64,000 nt of DNA from an uncultured archaeon (GCA_938045545.1 CALIBN010000006.1:62001-126000); one strand, 5' to 3'; counted from the stretch's first letter, positions 42,423 to 52,189 are shown. Numbers and translations: made by a program. The notes: a model not told the origin generated them from the letters alone.

Positions 42423-44444
42423 TCAGCTGGGTGTCGCCGCTTTAAAGCCAAGCCTCTCAATCCTAACTAGGCCGCTCAGCCTCTCCCCTGATAGAAGGTC
42501 CCTGAAAATCCTTCCGCCAAGGTTTATCTCCACATCCTTGTCCCCATGGTTTAAAAAGAACAGGATTTCCTTCCCGTTTCCCTTCCTCCTGGTTGCCTCA
42601 ACTCCTTGAACGTTTGGAAGCACTTCCTCAACAATACTTCTCCCCAGAAGCCAGTTAACCAGTTCATCGTAGAACTCTGCGGAGGCGAATGTCCCGAGGT
42701 AAATGGCAGTACCCTTGCCGAGGCTTTTCATTGTTGCAACCGGTTTTCCAGCGTACATGCCTGAGCCGTATTCAGCAATAACCTCAGCATCCTCAACCGC
42801 CAGTTTCTCCATCCAGTTCCTAGCTTTGAAGAAAGCCTTCTTCCCTAGGAACACTGCCTCACACCCTTCACCCTCAGGCAGACCAGTATACTCCTCAACA
42901 GTGACGCCGAACAAGTCTGACAACCTCCCGGGAAGAGGCTTGTCAACAATATTATTGTTCCAATCCTTTGCTCCAGTCCTAGGCGTGGCGATAAGCACCC
43001 CGCCCCTACTCACGTAGGATCTCAGCGAATCCTCCAGTCTATCGTTCAACAGCATTAGGGATGGTGCGAATAAAGCGCGATACTTGTTTAAGCCATCCGA
43101 GAGAGGATTTACAAAGTCCACCGGAATGTTTCTCTTGTATAGCGCTCTGTAAACGTCTAAAACAGGCTCCCACGCAGCCATCCCGTAATAGTTCTCCCCG
43201 CCGTAGCCAACCTCAAGGTCCCACGCCCAGAGATTATCGTAAACCAGCAGGATGCCGGTATTCGCGTCGAAAAAAGTGTTCTCGAAAAACGGGGCGATCC
43301 TGAAGAGCTCCCCGGAAACCTTCTTGACCTCGAAAAACCTCCTCCTGGGCGTGCCGTCATGGTCCAAGATGCCGTGCCAATACTCCTCAGCACCAAACCT
43401 GCAGGACCTCCACCTAAAGTACAGGATGCCGTCAGCACCCCTGGCGACTGATTGAACAGTCCAGAGCCGTATTTCACCCGGCCTTGGTATTGGAGCGAGA
43501 CGGGTCTTAACAGCACCGCTCTGCAGCTCCATTATCCAGTAGGGTTTCATCTTAAGACTCCTCATCAAGTCGTGAGCCATTGCTGAAGCAGCATAGTCGA
43601 CTTTTGAGGACCACCTGGGGTAATAGTCGAAGGAGACGAAATCCAGGTCCCTTGCAAGCTTAAAGTAGTCAAGCTCCTTGTAGAGCCCCATGAAGTTATG
43701 AGTTACCATGTGGTGGGGTGCGTGTCTACGTATTATTTCCACCTGCAGCCTCTGGTAATTAATCCAAGCGTCGCTCGAAAAGCGGTGCCACTCCAGGCAG
43801 AGCGCAGGGTTCTGCATGTCGAACGGCGGCCTAGGGGGGAACACTTCGTCCCAAGAACCGTACTCCTGGCCCCAGAAGACGAGGCCGCACGCGGAGTTCA
43901 GCCTTTCAACACTGCCATATTTCTCCTTTAACCAGCTTCTGAAAGCCCTTATCGAGTTTTCGCAATAACAGAGGTTCACGTCAAACTCGTTGTCTATTTG
44001 CCAACCTATAACGCTAGGGTTATCCTTGTAGTGGAGAACCATTGCTTCAACTATCCTTTTCGTATGCTCAATGTAGTTCGGGTTTACTGCGCAACAGTTC
44101 TTCCTAGTGCCCTCAGGCTTACGTCTACCCTGAGCGTCAACCTGCAGGATGTCGGGATGAGCCTTCACCAGCCAGGGGGGTGGGGCTGCAGTAGGTGTTC
44201 CGAGCACCGCCTTTATGCCGTGCTTGGAGAGAGTTTCAAGAGCATCGTCAAGCCAGCTGAATTCGAACTTTCCTTCAGCAGGCTCCATCATGCTCCAAGC
44301 GAACTCAGCCAGCCTAACCGTGTTAAAACCCAGCTCAGCCATCATCTTAGCGTCCGTAGCCCATCTTTCCCTAGGCCAGTGCTCCGGGTAATAGTCGGCG
44401 CCGAACCTGAAGGACGAGTTTCCTCCATGACCCGGATCCTTCAT
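42423..44444 (-). CDS. GH42 beta-galactosidase
   Basis: 673 residues. FGADYYPEHWPRERWATDAKMM at the start of the TIM barrel, then GFNTVRLAEFAWSMMEP. Acid/base Glu153 in IGWQIDNEF and nucleophile Glu306 in YWIMELQSG are both present. A trimerisation domain (residues about 400-610: YRALFAPSLMLLNDRLEDSLRSYVSRGGVLI) and a short beta C-domain (EILFFLNHGDKDVEINLGG) complete the standard GH42 layout. No signal peptide, so it acts on imported beta-galactosides or similar. Divergent from the ferritin-like/VIT gene. Confidence 0.93.
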   Translation of the reverse strand: MKDPGHGGNSSFRFGADYYPEHWPRERWATDAKMMAELGFNTVRLAEFAWSMMEPAEGKFEFSWLDDALETLSKHGIKAVLGTPTAAPPPWLVKAHPDILQVDAQGRRKPEGTRKNCCAVNPNYIEHTKRIVEAMVLHYKDNPSVIGWQIDNEFDVNLCYCENSIRAFRSWLKEKYGSVERLNSACGLVFWGQEYGSWDEVFPPRPPFDMQNPALCLEWHRFSSDAWINYQRLQVEIIRRHAPHHMVTHNFMGLYKELDYFKLARDLDFVSFDYYPRWSSKVDYAASAMAHDLMRSLKMKPYWIMELQSGAVKTRLAPIPRPGEIRLWTVQSVARGADGILYFRWRSCRFGAEEYWHGILDHDGTPRRRFFEVKKVSGELFRIAPFFENTFFDANTGILLVYDNLWAWDLEVGYGGENYYGMAAWEPVLDVYRALYKRNIPVDFVNPLSDGLNKYRALFAPSLMLLNDRLEDSLRSYVSRGGVLIATPRTGAKDWNNNIVDKPLPGRLSDLFGVTVEEYTGLPEGEGCEAVFLGKKAFFKARNWMEKLAVEDAEVIAEYGSGMYAGKPVATMKSLGKGTAIYLGTFASAEFYDELVNWLLGRSIVEEVLPNVQGVEATRRKGNGKEILFFLNHGDKDVEINLGGRIFRDLLSGERLSGLVRIERLGFKAATPS

Positions 44445-44484
44445 GAAAAGAATATTGTTAACGATGGAGATAAAGTTTTTTACG

Positions 44485-44494
44485 TTTTAAAAAT
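44485..44494 (+). promoter_or_regulatory. TATA box of the ferritin-like/VIT gene
   Basis: TTTTAAAAAT, centred about 25 bases upstream of the TTG at 44514. It supports a leaderless TTG start over the long upstream open frame. Confidence 0.5.
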
Positions 44495-44513
44495 CTATAT
44501 ACCGCGGAGACCA

Positions 44514-45404
44514 TTGGCTGAGAAAGAGATGGTTGAAAAGCCTGACAAAGATGTTGCAAACAGGGTTTTGGCTTTCCAGAGGAACGAGATAACTGAACAC
44601 ATGATTTACAATGCTCTCTCCAAGAGAGCTAAGGGAAGTAATTCACAGATTTTGAAAAAGATGTCTGAAGACGAGTTACGCCACTACGGCGAGTGGAGAG
44701 AATACACGGGTAGAGACATCGCCCCGAGCAGGCTGATGCTGTTCAAAATCCTATTCGTCGCCAGGCTCTTCGGCTTAACCTTCGCGGTTAAACTAATGGA
44801 GAAAGGTGAAAAGGAGGCTGAGGGGGTTTATGAGAAAATATCCTGTGTCTTTCCAAAGGCTAAGGAGATAATGAGGGATGAGAAGGAGCATGAAGAGATG
44901 CTAATAGGCATGATTGACGAGGAGATGGTGAATTATGTCGGCTCACTGGTGCTGGGTTTGAACGATGCTCTTGTCGAGCTCACCGGGGCTCTAGTCGGCC
45001 TGACCTTCACTCTTCAAAACAGTAGGCTGGTTGGAGTAGCGGGGCTGGTAACCGGCATAGCCGCCTCCCTCTCCATGTCCGCCTCAGAATACTTGTCCCA
45101 GAGATCGGAGAAGTCTGAGAAAAACCCTTTGAGAGCATCTTTATACACCGGCATTGCTTATTTGGCAACCGTCCTCATATTGTCAGCCCCGTTTCTCATC
45201 CTACCAGATTATCGTCTCTCACTATCGATCATGTTCCTCAGCATAAGCCTAATCGTGTCCGTCTTCACCTTCTTCATCTCGATAACTAAGGAGACCTCTT
45301 TCAGAAGGATGTTTCTAGAAATGATCCTCATAAGCCTTGGAGTGGCTGCAGTATCCTTCATAATAGGATGGTTTGCAAGAACCCTTTTCGGAATAGAGGT
45401 CTAA
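44514..45404 (+). CDS. Ferritin-like domain fused to VIT1/CCC1 membrane transporter
   Basis: About 296 residues from TTG 44514; ATG 44529 is the alternative. Residues about 10-140 are a rubrerythrin/ferritin-like four-helix unit with metal-ligand candidates in AFQRNEITEHMIYNAL, SEDELRHYGEW and DEKEHEEMLIGMIDEE. Residues about 145-296 are the VIT1/CCC1 iron-manganese transporter: GLNDALVELTGALVGLTFTLQ, GIAASLSMSASEYLSQRSEK and three further helices. Proteins of this layout (Mbfa-like) export or sequester iron and protect against peroxide. The frame is open far upstream only because it is antisense to the GH42 gene. Confidence 0.85.
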   Translation: MAEKEMVEKPDKDVANRVLAFQRNEITEHMIYNALSKRAKGSNSQILKKMSEDELRHYGEWREYTGRDIAPSRLMLFKILFVARLFGLTFAVKLMEKGEKEAEGVYEKISCVFPKAKEIMRDEKEHEEMLIGMIDEEMVNYVGSLVLGLNDALVELTGALVGLTFTLQNSRLVGVAGLVTGIAASLSMSASEYLSQRSEKSEKNPLRASLYTGIAYLATVLILSAPFLILPDYRLSLSIMFLSISLIVSVFTFFISITKETSFRRMFLEMILISLGVAAVSFIIGWFARTLFGIEV

Positions 45405-45491
45405 CATAAAGCCGGATAGGCATTTTTCAAATCTTTAAGCAAAAACTCGGTGTGTAAAAAAGAGGTGTGCATTAAAGCGAATTTGAAAAGG

Positions 45492-46484
45492 TTAAACCTG
45501 GACCCGGCCGGCGAAAAGCCTTATGTATTCTTTAGCCTTCTCCTTAACCATGTCCCGGGCCGCGGTGCCGAATCTCCTGAAGTCCTTCTCACTCGGATTA
45601 GCCTGGTAGGCCTTTATGAAGCCTTCGATGAAGGCTATCGACAGCGCGGTAGCAACATTCACCTTCGTCACGCCACCTGTCTTGATAGCGTCTAGAAGAG
45701 TGCCCTCGCCCTTCTGCAGAACAATCCCTTTTTCACGCGCATCCTTTGGAGTCATAAGTATTCCGGAGGAGCCGTGGGACACGATGGGTATACGCATCCG
45801 CTCCTGTATGGCGATAAGCCTATCTATGCGGACCGGCCATATGTCGTCCCAAATCCCGTGTATTGAACCGAAGGCGGCAGCCAGAAAGTCGCAGCCAGTC
45901 TTCTTCACAAAGTATTCAACGTCTTCCGGCTTAGCCATGAGCTCCTCCACAGACCTCCCTGCTTTCTCCCGGATAATCGCAACGGCTTCAGCCGGCGGAA
46001 GCGATCTTAAACGGGCTATCTCGGCTTGGGAAAAATAGTCTTCAATCTTCGGGATCTTCCCCAGCTCAGCCTCAACCGGCACTCCTTTCTCACGGCACAT
46101 TTCAACAACCTGCCGGGTAAGCCTGATGTTCTCCTCCAGTGGCAGAGAAGAGCCGTCGAAAAGAACTGCCGTGAAACCCGCGTTAAGGGCTTTTTTAACC
46201 TGGTCTATTTCAGTCGCGTGGTCAAGGTTGAGAGCTATACGTATATCTGTCTCAGAGGCGGCGATCTTAACCATTCCAGCCCCAAGAGACCATCCTGCAT
46301 ACTTGCTTGCCCCTGGGCTCAGCTGGATTATCAGGTCCATCGGTTCACCGACCTCTTTTGATACTTCTTCAGCAGCCCATATGAATGCCTGTATCATCTC
46401 CATGTTGTTCGCGTTGAAGGCTCCTACAGCCCTGCCCTCCTTCAAGGCAGGTAGAAGCAAATCCCGCTCATTCACCAAAGGCAT
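45492..46484 (-). CDS. Class II fructose-bisphosphate/ketose-bisphosphate aldolase family protein
   Basis: About 330 residues. GAFNANNMEMIQAFIWAAEE near the start; ALNLDHATEIDQVKKALNAGFTAVLFDGSSLP carries the catalytic Asp and first zinc His. Then EAELGKIPKIED, LAAAFGSIHGIW (zinc His) and PIVSHGSSGI (zinc His). This is the FbaA/KbaY/GatY zinc-aldolase family, cleaving or forming ketose-1-phosphates or bisphosphates. Start set at the ATG giving MPLVNERDLL. Beside the divergent glycerate 2-kinase gene, so a retro-aldol step feeding three-carbon metabolism is likely. Exact ketose unknown. Confidence 0.87.
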   Translation of the reverse strand: MPLVNERDLLLPALKEGRAVGAFNANNMEMIQAFIWAAEEVSKEVGEPMDLIIQLSPGASKYAGWSLGAGMVKIAASETDIRIALNLDHATEIDQVKKALNAGFTAVLFDGSSLPLEENIRLTRQVVEMCREKGVPVEAELGKIPKIEDYFSQAEIARLRSLPPAEAVAIIREKAGRSVEELMAKPEDVEYFVKKTGCDFLAAAFGSIHGIWDDIWPVRIDRLIAIQERMRIPIVSHGSSGILMTPKDAREKGIVLQKGEGTLLDAIKTGGVTKVNVATALSIAFIEGFIKAYQANPSEKDFRRFGTAARDMVKEKAKEYIRLFAGRVQV

Positions 46485-46628
46485 ATTTCTTCCACCCGTC
46501 CTCAAACCATTTGAAGGGTATAAAAGCTTTCCCCCTCGAAAGGCTAAGCCACATGCTCATTCCAATATCCTCTTTCCCACGGAGCCAAGTAAAACTTAAA
46601 AGCGTTTCAACCGTTCTCCCCAGAATTA

Positions 46629-47960
46629 TTGTTGAAAATACTGAATAAAAAAATGCTTTCAAAAAGCAGGTGGAGGAAAGATGTTTTGAAAATACTTGAA
46701 GAAGGGTTAAGGGCTTCTGACCCGAAGAAATCGGTGGAGGAGGCTCTTGAAGGAATAAGCAGGGAGATTAAGGCTGCGGAAAGAGTCTTCGTAATCGGGT
46801 TTGGAAAAGCCTCTGCATCAATGGCTGAAGCATGCGAAGAAAAAATCGGGGGAAGGATTGTAGGCGGCGCCATAATAATCCCTGAGAACGTTGACGCGAA
46901 GAGGCTTAGGAGAGTAAGGGTTTTTAAAGGGACGCATCCGACTCCTTCTGAAGCCAGCGTCGAGTCAACCAGAAGACTGATTTCCATATGTCAGGGTTTA
47001 ACCCGAAGAGACCTTGTAATATGCCTAGTCTCCGGAGGAGGATCATCCCTATTGACCCTTCCGGCTGAAGGCGTGACGCTGGAGGAGAAGAGGATGACTA
47101 CGGATATTCTCCTGAAATCCGGTGCGGAGATAAAGGAGATCAATACTGTCAGGAAACACTTATCGAGTGTTAAAGGTGGGCAGTTGATAAACTTCCTTAA
47201 GCCGGCGAAAGTATTTTCACTCATCCTGTCAGACATAGTGGGAGACCCCGTTGAACACATAGCTTCAGGGCCGACTTCCCCAGACCCGTCGACCTTCAAA
47301 GACGCTTACGACATTATTTTGAAGTACGATTTGATGGGAAAGCTGCCTGGAAGCATCGTTGAAAGAATAGAGAGGGGGATAAGGGGTGAGGTTCCTGAAA
47401 CCCCTAAGCCTGGAGACAAGGTTTTCAAAAATGTTAAGAACATTATTGTTTCAAACAACATGAAGTCTCTGGCCGCGATGGAGAAAAAGGCTGTTGAACT
47501 CGGCTACAACACGCTTGTCTTAACATCGTTCGCGGAAGGCGAGGCCCGTGAAGTCGGAAGGTTCCTGTGCGGAATCATTAAGCAAATAGCCACGTATGAC
47601 TCGCCCGTTAAAAAGCCAGCCTGCTTGATAGTAGGCGGGGAGACCACCGTAACCGTTAAGGGCAGAGGAAAGGGGGGTAGAAACCAGGAGCTCGCCTTAT
47701 CCGTCTTAACTAATTGCGGCGGTTTAAAGAACTTTGTATTCGCATCGATTGGGAGCGACGGCATCGACGGCTATACTGACGCCGCGGGCGCCGTTGCCGA
47801 TTTTTCCACGCTGGAAAACACTTGTAAGAAAGGATTGAATCCAGAGGTGTTTCTCCAGGATAATGATTCCTACAATTTCTTCAAGCAGACGGGTGACCTG
47901 ATCTTCACCGGCCCAACAGGCACTAACGTAAACGATTTCACCCTAGCAATAGTACACTAG
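46629..47960 (+). CDS. gckA: Glycerate 2-kinase (GckA/MOFRL family)
   Basis: 443 residues. DUF4147 N-terminal domain: VFVIGFGKASASMAEACEEKI, FKGTHPTPSEASVESTRRL, VICLVSGGGSSLLTLPAEGVTLEEKRMTT, INTVRKHLSSVKGGQL. C-terminal MOFRL domain: VGGETTVTVKGRGKGGRNQELALS and SIGSDGIDGYTDAAGAV. It phosphorylates D-glycerate to 2-phosphoglycerate, the last step of the non-phosphorylating archaeal Entner-Doudoroff route and of several sugar-acid pathways. Lies between the aldolase and the URO-D-like gene. Confidence 0.93.
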   Translation: MLKILNKKMLSKSRWRKDVLKILEEGLRASDPKKSVEEALEGISREIKAAERVFVIGFGKASASMAEACEEKIGGRIVGGAIIIPENVDAKRLRRVRVFKGTHPTPSEASVESTRRLISICQGLTRRDLVICLVSGGGSSLLTLPAEGVTLEEKRMTTDILLKSGAEIKEINTVRKHLSSVKGGQLINFLKPAKVFSLILSDIVGDPVEHIASGPTSPDPSTFKDAYDIILKYDLMGKLPGSIVERIERGIRGEVPETPKPGDKVFKNVKNIIVSNNMKSLAAMEKKAVELGYNTLVLTSFAEGEAREVGRFLCGIIKQIATYDSPVKKPACLIVGGETTVTVKGRGKGGRNQELALSVLTNCGGLKNFVFASIGSDGIDGYTDAAGAVADFSTLENTCKKGLNPEVFLQDNDSYNFFKQTGDLIFTGPTGTNVNDFTLAIVH

Positions 47961-48003
47961 CAGTGACGCGCTAATGTAACGATGCTCCTAAACCAAGGTG
48001 TCT

Positions 48004-49080
48004 TTAAACAACGTATTTAGAAATATATTTTCTCCCCGCGTATTCTTCGATCAGCTTCTCGTCTATCGGATACGTGCCGTATTTCTTCGTCAACTCTAAC
48101 ATAAGCATGTAGTTGGAAGGCTTTACCGCCGGATGGATACTGTTGCTTGAAGCCATAATGTGTCCTCCCCCTGGAGAAGCCTTCGCAATAGTCTCCTTAA
48201 CCGCCTCCTCAACCTCCTTCTCACTACCCAGCGGGAGAACATAGGAGCAGTCAACATTTCCGATGACAGCAATTCTCTTCCCGTATTTTTTCTTAATCTC
48301 CCCTATATCCATTCCTGCAATCGGCTCAATCGGGTCGAGAGCATCTATTCCTGAGTCGATGATCATGTCGATTATCGGCCAAAGGTTTCCGTCAGTATGC
48401 TTTATGAAGGGGGCTTCAAGCTTCTTAACTTTTTGAACAACCCTCTTCAAATATGGAAGGACAAACTCCTCAAACTGTTTCACCGACATGAGCGGGCCCT
48501 TTCTGTCAGCATAATCGTCCCCGGTTAAAACGACATCAGCCCCCATCCTAACAGCCCTCTCAATAACCCTACACTTATACTCTGAAATGGTTTCGCTCAG
48601 CCTGTGGACGAAATCCTTGTTCCTATGGTAGTAAAGGAAAAGGTTCTGTAAGCTGCCGACTAAGTAGTGTGAGAACTCGAACGTTTCATGGCTGAGCAAT
48701 ACTATTGCCCTCTCCCCCTTAAACCTGTCAACATATGCCTCTAGTGTTTTCAGCCTCCAGTCTGCATCCGGATCTGGGGGAGAATACTTGCTCAAGTCGC
48801 CCGGCTCCTTTATCGGGCCCCCAACAGGGTAGTTTATTCCAGCATCAATAGGCTTCCACCTTATTCCCCATTCGTCCACAAGGTATTCCCCATTCCTTTC
48901 AAATCTTTGATCCTCGCTCACACATATCCCGTCTAACCCTGCCCACTCTACAAAGTCAGCATAGGTACCGCCTGGAAGCAGGCTTCTAATCACAGGCTCG
49001 TTTATTATGAGCTCCCAGAGAGGAACTCTGTCAGGCTCACGCCTGTTTAAAGCCTTCAGGAACCTGTCTCTAGGCTTCAC
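48004..49080 (-). CDS. Uroporphyrinogen decarboxylase (URO-D)-fold protein, first copy
   Basis: About 358 residues from GTG 49080 (VKPRDRFLKALNRREPDRVPLWE). URO-D/methyltransferase fold with SETISEYKCRVIERAVRMGADVVLTGDDYADRKGPLMS, FIKHTDGNLWPIIDMIIDSGIDALDPIEP and GNVDCSYVLPLGS. True HemE is not expected: the motifs follow the catabolic subgroup often found beside sugar genes and related to MtaA-like methyltransferases. The HTDG..D.LDPIEP block resembles cobalamin-methyl transfer relatives. TATA at 49102-49109 is about 26 bases from the GTG. Substrate unknown. Confidence 0.8.
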   Translation of the reverse strand: MKPRDRFLKALNRREPDRVPLWELIINEPVIRSLLPGGTYADFVEWAGLDGICVSEDQRFERNGEYLVDEWGIRWKPIDAGINYPVGGPIKEPGDLSKYSPPDPDADWRLKTLEAYVDRFKGERAIVLLSHETFEFSHYLVGSLQNLFLYYHRNKDFVHRLSETISEYKCRVIERAVRMGADVVLTGDDYADRKGPLMSVKQFEEFVLPYLKRVVQKVKKLEAPFIKHTDGNLWPIIDMIIDSGIDALDPIEPIAGMDIGEIKKKYGKRIAVIGNVDCSYVLPLGSEKEVEEAVKETIAKASPGGGHIMASSNSIHPAVKPSNYMLMLELTKKYGTYPIDEKLIEEYAGRKYISKYVV

Positions 49081-49101
49081 AATAAAGCATAACTCCACGT
49101 T

Positions 49102-49109
49102 GTTTATAA
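49102..49109 (-). promoter_or_regulatory. TATA box of the first URO-D-like gene
   Basis: TTATAAAC on the minus strand, centred about 26 bases upstream of the GTG at 49080. It lies inside the longer open frame, which argues against the upstream ATG. Confidence 0.5.
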
Positions 49110-49149
49110 GCTTTCTTAGCACGAGTAATCCTGCGAGACGTATGCTTCG

Positions 49150-49947
49150 CTAAACGCTTGAAACCGACTGTTTCAGAACCTCTAACGCGAACCTCAGCTC
49201 TTCCCCCGGGTTCTCCCCAAGCCTTGCCTCAATAGACATCGCACCCCGGTAGCCTATTTCCCCGAAGCATTTTAAAAGCCTATTGAAATCTATAATGCCC
49301 CGTCCCGGAACCCTACTATTATTATCTGCAAGATGCACGTGAACGATTTCTCCCCCGGCCTTTTTCAAAGATTCCACTAAGTCGTATTCCTCTCTTATCA
49401 TGTGTCTAACGTCCGCCGTTATCTTTACGAAATCAGAGTTGACTTTTTCGACGAGTTCCAACGCTTCTTCAATCGTGTTCACGAAATTAGTCTCGTTCTT
49501 CGGCAGCGGCTCTATTCCGAACCTAACGTTAAACTCCTCTCCTGCTTTAGCCGCAGTCTTCAAAACCTCCAGGTTTCTCTCACAACCCTTTTCACGAACG
49601 GTTTCAAAAGGTATGCTTCTAGCCTTTCCGGAGCCCCATACTAAAACTGGACACGTGACCTCTGAAGCGGCCTCAGCAAGCTTGTAAGTATATTCAATGC
49701 TTCTCCTCCTCAAGTGTTCTGACTCAGATGTATGCGAGAAACCCGGCGGATAAATAATGTTTGAAGCAACTATGCTCACGCCATATGAGCTAGAGAGCTC
49801 CCTTATTCTCTTTAAATCCGTCTTGGAAAAATTAAAAGGGTTAAGCTGCAGCCAGCCTGGGATCTCTATGGCTTTAAACCCAAGCTCAGAGAGAATTTTC
49901 AAGTTCTCCTCAGTAGCCTGCATGCAGACGCTAAGCGTCCAGTTCAA
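49150..49947 (-). CDS. Sugar phosphate isomerase/epimerase-like TIM-barrel protein
   Basis: 265 residues of the AP-endonuclease-2/xylose-isomerase-like barrel. The metal ligand pattern is visible: RFGIEPLPKNETNFV (Glu), VKITADVRHMIREE (Asp and His), IVHVHLADNNSRVPGRG (His) and GAMSIEARL (Glu). Relatives are hydroxypyruvate, tagatose, allulose or inosose isomerases and dehydratases. It lies between the URO-D-like and transaldolase-like genes in the same orientation, suggesting ketose or sugar-acid isomerisation. Specific substrate not resolvable. Confidence 0.82.
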   Translation of the reverse strand: MNWTLSVCMQATEENLKILSELGFKAIEIPGWLQLNPFNFSKTDLKRIRELSSSYGVSIVASNIIYPPGFSHTSESEHLRRRSIEYTYKLAEAASEVTCPVLVWGSGKARSIPFETVREKGCERNLEVLKTAAKAGEEFNVRFGIEPLPKNETNFVNTIEEALELVEKVNSDFVKITADVRHMIREEYDLVESLKKAGGEIVHVHLADNNSRVPGRGIIDFNRLLKCFGEIGYRGAMSIEARLGENPGEELRFALEVLKQSVSSV

Positions 49948-50001
49948 AAGTAATCGAGGCCTCCGAGCATACTTGAGCCATCTGGTTCCGTGGAGACAGG
50001 G

Positions 50002-52155
50002 TTAGCTTTCCTTCGCAAGATCCAGCACCCTTTTCCTAAACGTTAAGTAGGCTCTCGTAAACTCCTGCAGGGTCTTTATGCAAGGACCATAGCTAGGCCA
50101 ATCTGCTATTTTTACTCCTCTATCGCCGTAGTCCTCCACTATCCCAACCTCTTTCAAAAGGCCGTTCAACTCTGGAGAGGCCTCGTATGCTTTCACAAAG
50201 TCTTCAATGCCCATGAGAATCTCAAGAACATCCGGGCCTATTCTTCTGCTGATCGAATCCTCGTAGTCTCCCATGTTAAACCCCTCTCTAAGAGCCTCCT
50301 TAACCACAGCCAGCTGATGGTTCGGAAACTCCGTGTTCGTCACGTTCCTCCTGGAAAGAGTTAGAAAAGTGTCTTCAGGCTTACGTTTAGAAGCGGGCAG
50401 CAGGTCTATCCTGTTAATTATTAATTCCGCGCTCTCACCCGGAATCCTATGCTTCCTCATCAAGTAATCCACCCATTTAAACCTGTTCGACGGCGAGAAC
50501 ATTATCTCGTAGACTCTTCTAGCAACATATGTTCCAGACATTCTCACCGCGTCTTCAAAGGTTTTCAGCATGTTGAGGACCTGCTCTCTCCCGCCGTAGG
50601 CCCCTGTTGAAACCAGGGCTTCAATGAAAGCCTCGTTAACCAGGCTTCCGAGGAGCCTCCTACTCGTAAGTAGCTCCACCTTTCCTCTGATGTCTTTCGC
50701 CCTGAATATCGAAACCTCTTCACCTTTAATTCCAAGCCTATCAGCCATTTTCTCTAAAAGGACCTCCCCACCGCCAACGCCCAGCTTTTCAACCGCTTTA
50801 AGCAAGAGGCTTGCGGCGACGCTTTCCCTCAGATGATCCTCTAGTCTTCCACCCATGTTGGTGTCATATGTTTGCGTCGGCATGATGCCTTTTCCCACGG
50901 CTACTGCCATTCCCTCCATAGCGGCCACCCCTAGGATCACTTCCTGCGACACGGTGAAGCTAAGCGTAACGTTCTGCCCTATCCCCATCTCGTTGATTTT
51001 CCTAACTATCTCTACTGAAGAAGGATAGGCTGCTGCAACCTTTACGACAAGATTCGGCCTTCCTTTTTCCCGAGGCTCCCTATAACCCCAGAACAGATAT
51101 TCATCGTAAACCCTTAAATCGTTCTCCAGTTTCTCAGCGAAACTTCTTGCAGCCTCCACACTTTTATCAACATCGTCTGCAATCAACGGGTTTAACTGGT
51201 AGCTTACAAGACCATCCTGATACTTTGACAATGCGAAAGGCACCCTGAAGACGTAGAAATTGTCAAGCAGGGCGAACCTCGTCGCTTCCATCACTATTTC
51301 GTCAGCATGTTTCTCTGGCTCCGAGAACCATTCCGGATACTGTCTCCTTAGGTTTTCCTCAACATGCTTTTTAAAAGACTCCCAGAGATAAGGGTCATCC
51401 TCATACGCTAGTGCTGCAAGCACCGGGTTCGTCGAAACCTGTACGTATCCTAAGTGTCTCAACCATCTTAGGCCAAGGGCATAATCGTTTCCAAACTTGC
51501 ATAAGCCACTCCTATACGCAGAGTAGTAAAAATTATTATTCAAAGTTTTTTCGACGGCTCGAACATAGCTCTCCGCCAAGGGCTCAGTTTCAAGCTCACT
51601 CTCCATTTCTCTAGCCATCCATGCGACAAGGCTGTTACCCTTGTTCACGAGCCTCATCCTCTCGAGCTGGCTTGCTATTGTGCATCTGAAAACAACGGGT
51701 TCGCCAAGCTCCTCTTTCTCCAGCTCCTCACACTTCTTCAAAAAACCCGTGATGAACCCAATCGTCTTTGACGCTTCCTCGTCGGAAAAGCCGACCCATG
51801 TTTTTTCAACACCCGTAAGGCTCCAAATTGTTTCAAGCAGCACGTCGTAAATCCTGTTTCTGGCGACAATGGTCTCCCCAAGTTTCTTCTCATCAGACCG
51901 CACGCCAGAACCCGCTCTAGTTAAGACTGTCTCAAGCCTCTCCACTAGTAAACTCGCCGTTTCTACAAGCATTCCCCTGAGCTCAGGATGCAGAAGATGG
52001 TCCGACGCGAGTTTAGTATGCCCATCTAAAGCAGTCTTAATCACATGGTCCACATGGTCTAAACGGAATGGAACGGGCAGGTTTAACGGCGACGGGCGAG
52101 AACTTAATATGACCTCCGCCGCATAATCGCGAGAAACACCGCTGTATGTTCCCAT
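50002..52155 (-). CDS. Large transaldolase-like protein
   Basis: 717 residues, about twice a normal transaldolase. The barrel starts near residue 225: LRHLGYVQVSTNPVLAALAY matches the transaldolase opening (TSNP), VVKVAAAYPSS near 371-380 has the Lys expected to form the Schiff base (Lys372), and NVTLSFTVSQEVILGVAAMEG follows the usual NxTLxFS region. Residues 1-220 and about 520-717 are helical extensions I do not recognise. Transaldolases move dihydroxyacetone units between sugar phosphates; the extensions may change substrate or assembly. TATA at 52181-52189 makes the ATG leaderless. Confidence 0.7.
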   Translation of the reverse strand: MGTYSGVSRDYAAEVILSSRPSPLNLPVPFRLDHVDHVIKTALDGHTKLASDHLLHPELRGMLVETASLLVERLETVLTRAGSGVRSDEKKLGETIVARNRIYDVLLETIWSLTGVEKTWVGFSDEEASKTIGFITGFLKKCEELEKEELGEPVVFRCTIASQLERMRLVNKGNSLVAWMAREMESELETEPLAESYVRAVEKTLNNNFYYSAYRSGLCKFGNDYALGLRWLRHLGYVQVSTNPVLAALAYEDDPYLWESFKKHVEENLRRQYPEWFSEPEKHADEIVMEATRFALLDNFYVFRVPFALSKYQDGLVSYQLNPLIADDVDKSVEAARSFAEKLENDLRVYDEYLFWGYREPREKGRPNLVVKVAAAYPSSVEIVRKINEMGIGQNVTLSFTVSQEVILGVAAMEGMAVAVGKGIMPTQTYDTNMGGRLEDHLRESVAASLLLKAVEKLGVGGGEVLLEKMADRLGIKGEEVSIFRAKDIRGKVELLTSRRLLGSLVNEAFIEALVSTGAYGGREQVLNMLKTFEDAVRMSGTYVARRVYEIMFSPSNRFKWVDYLMRKHRIPGESAELIINRIDLLPASKRKPEDTFLTLSRRNVTNTEFPNHQLAVVKEALREGFNMGDYEDSISRRIGPDVLEILMGIEDFVKAYEASPELNGLLKEVGIVEDYGDRGVKIADWPSYGPCIKTLQEFTRAYLTFRKRVLDLAKES

Positions 52156-52180
52156 ATGGCGTTCATCCGAGTCGAAGAGT

Positions 52181-52189
52181 TTATAAGTT
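52181..52189 (-). promoter_or_regulatory. TATA box of the transaldolase-like gene
   Basis: AACTTATAA on the minus strand, centred about 30 bases from the ATG at 52155. A nearly leaderless mRNA is implied. Confidence 0.5.

Noticed and set aside
43998..44513. Upstream 172 codons of the frame leading into the ferritin-like/VIT gene
   Set aside because: They are antisense to the GH42 gene, which has full catalytic motifs. A TATA box at 44485 places the real start at 44514.
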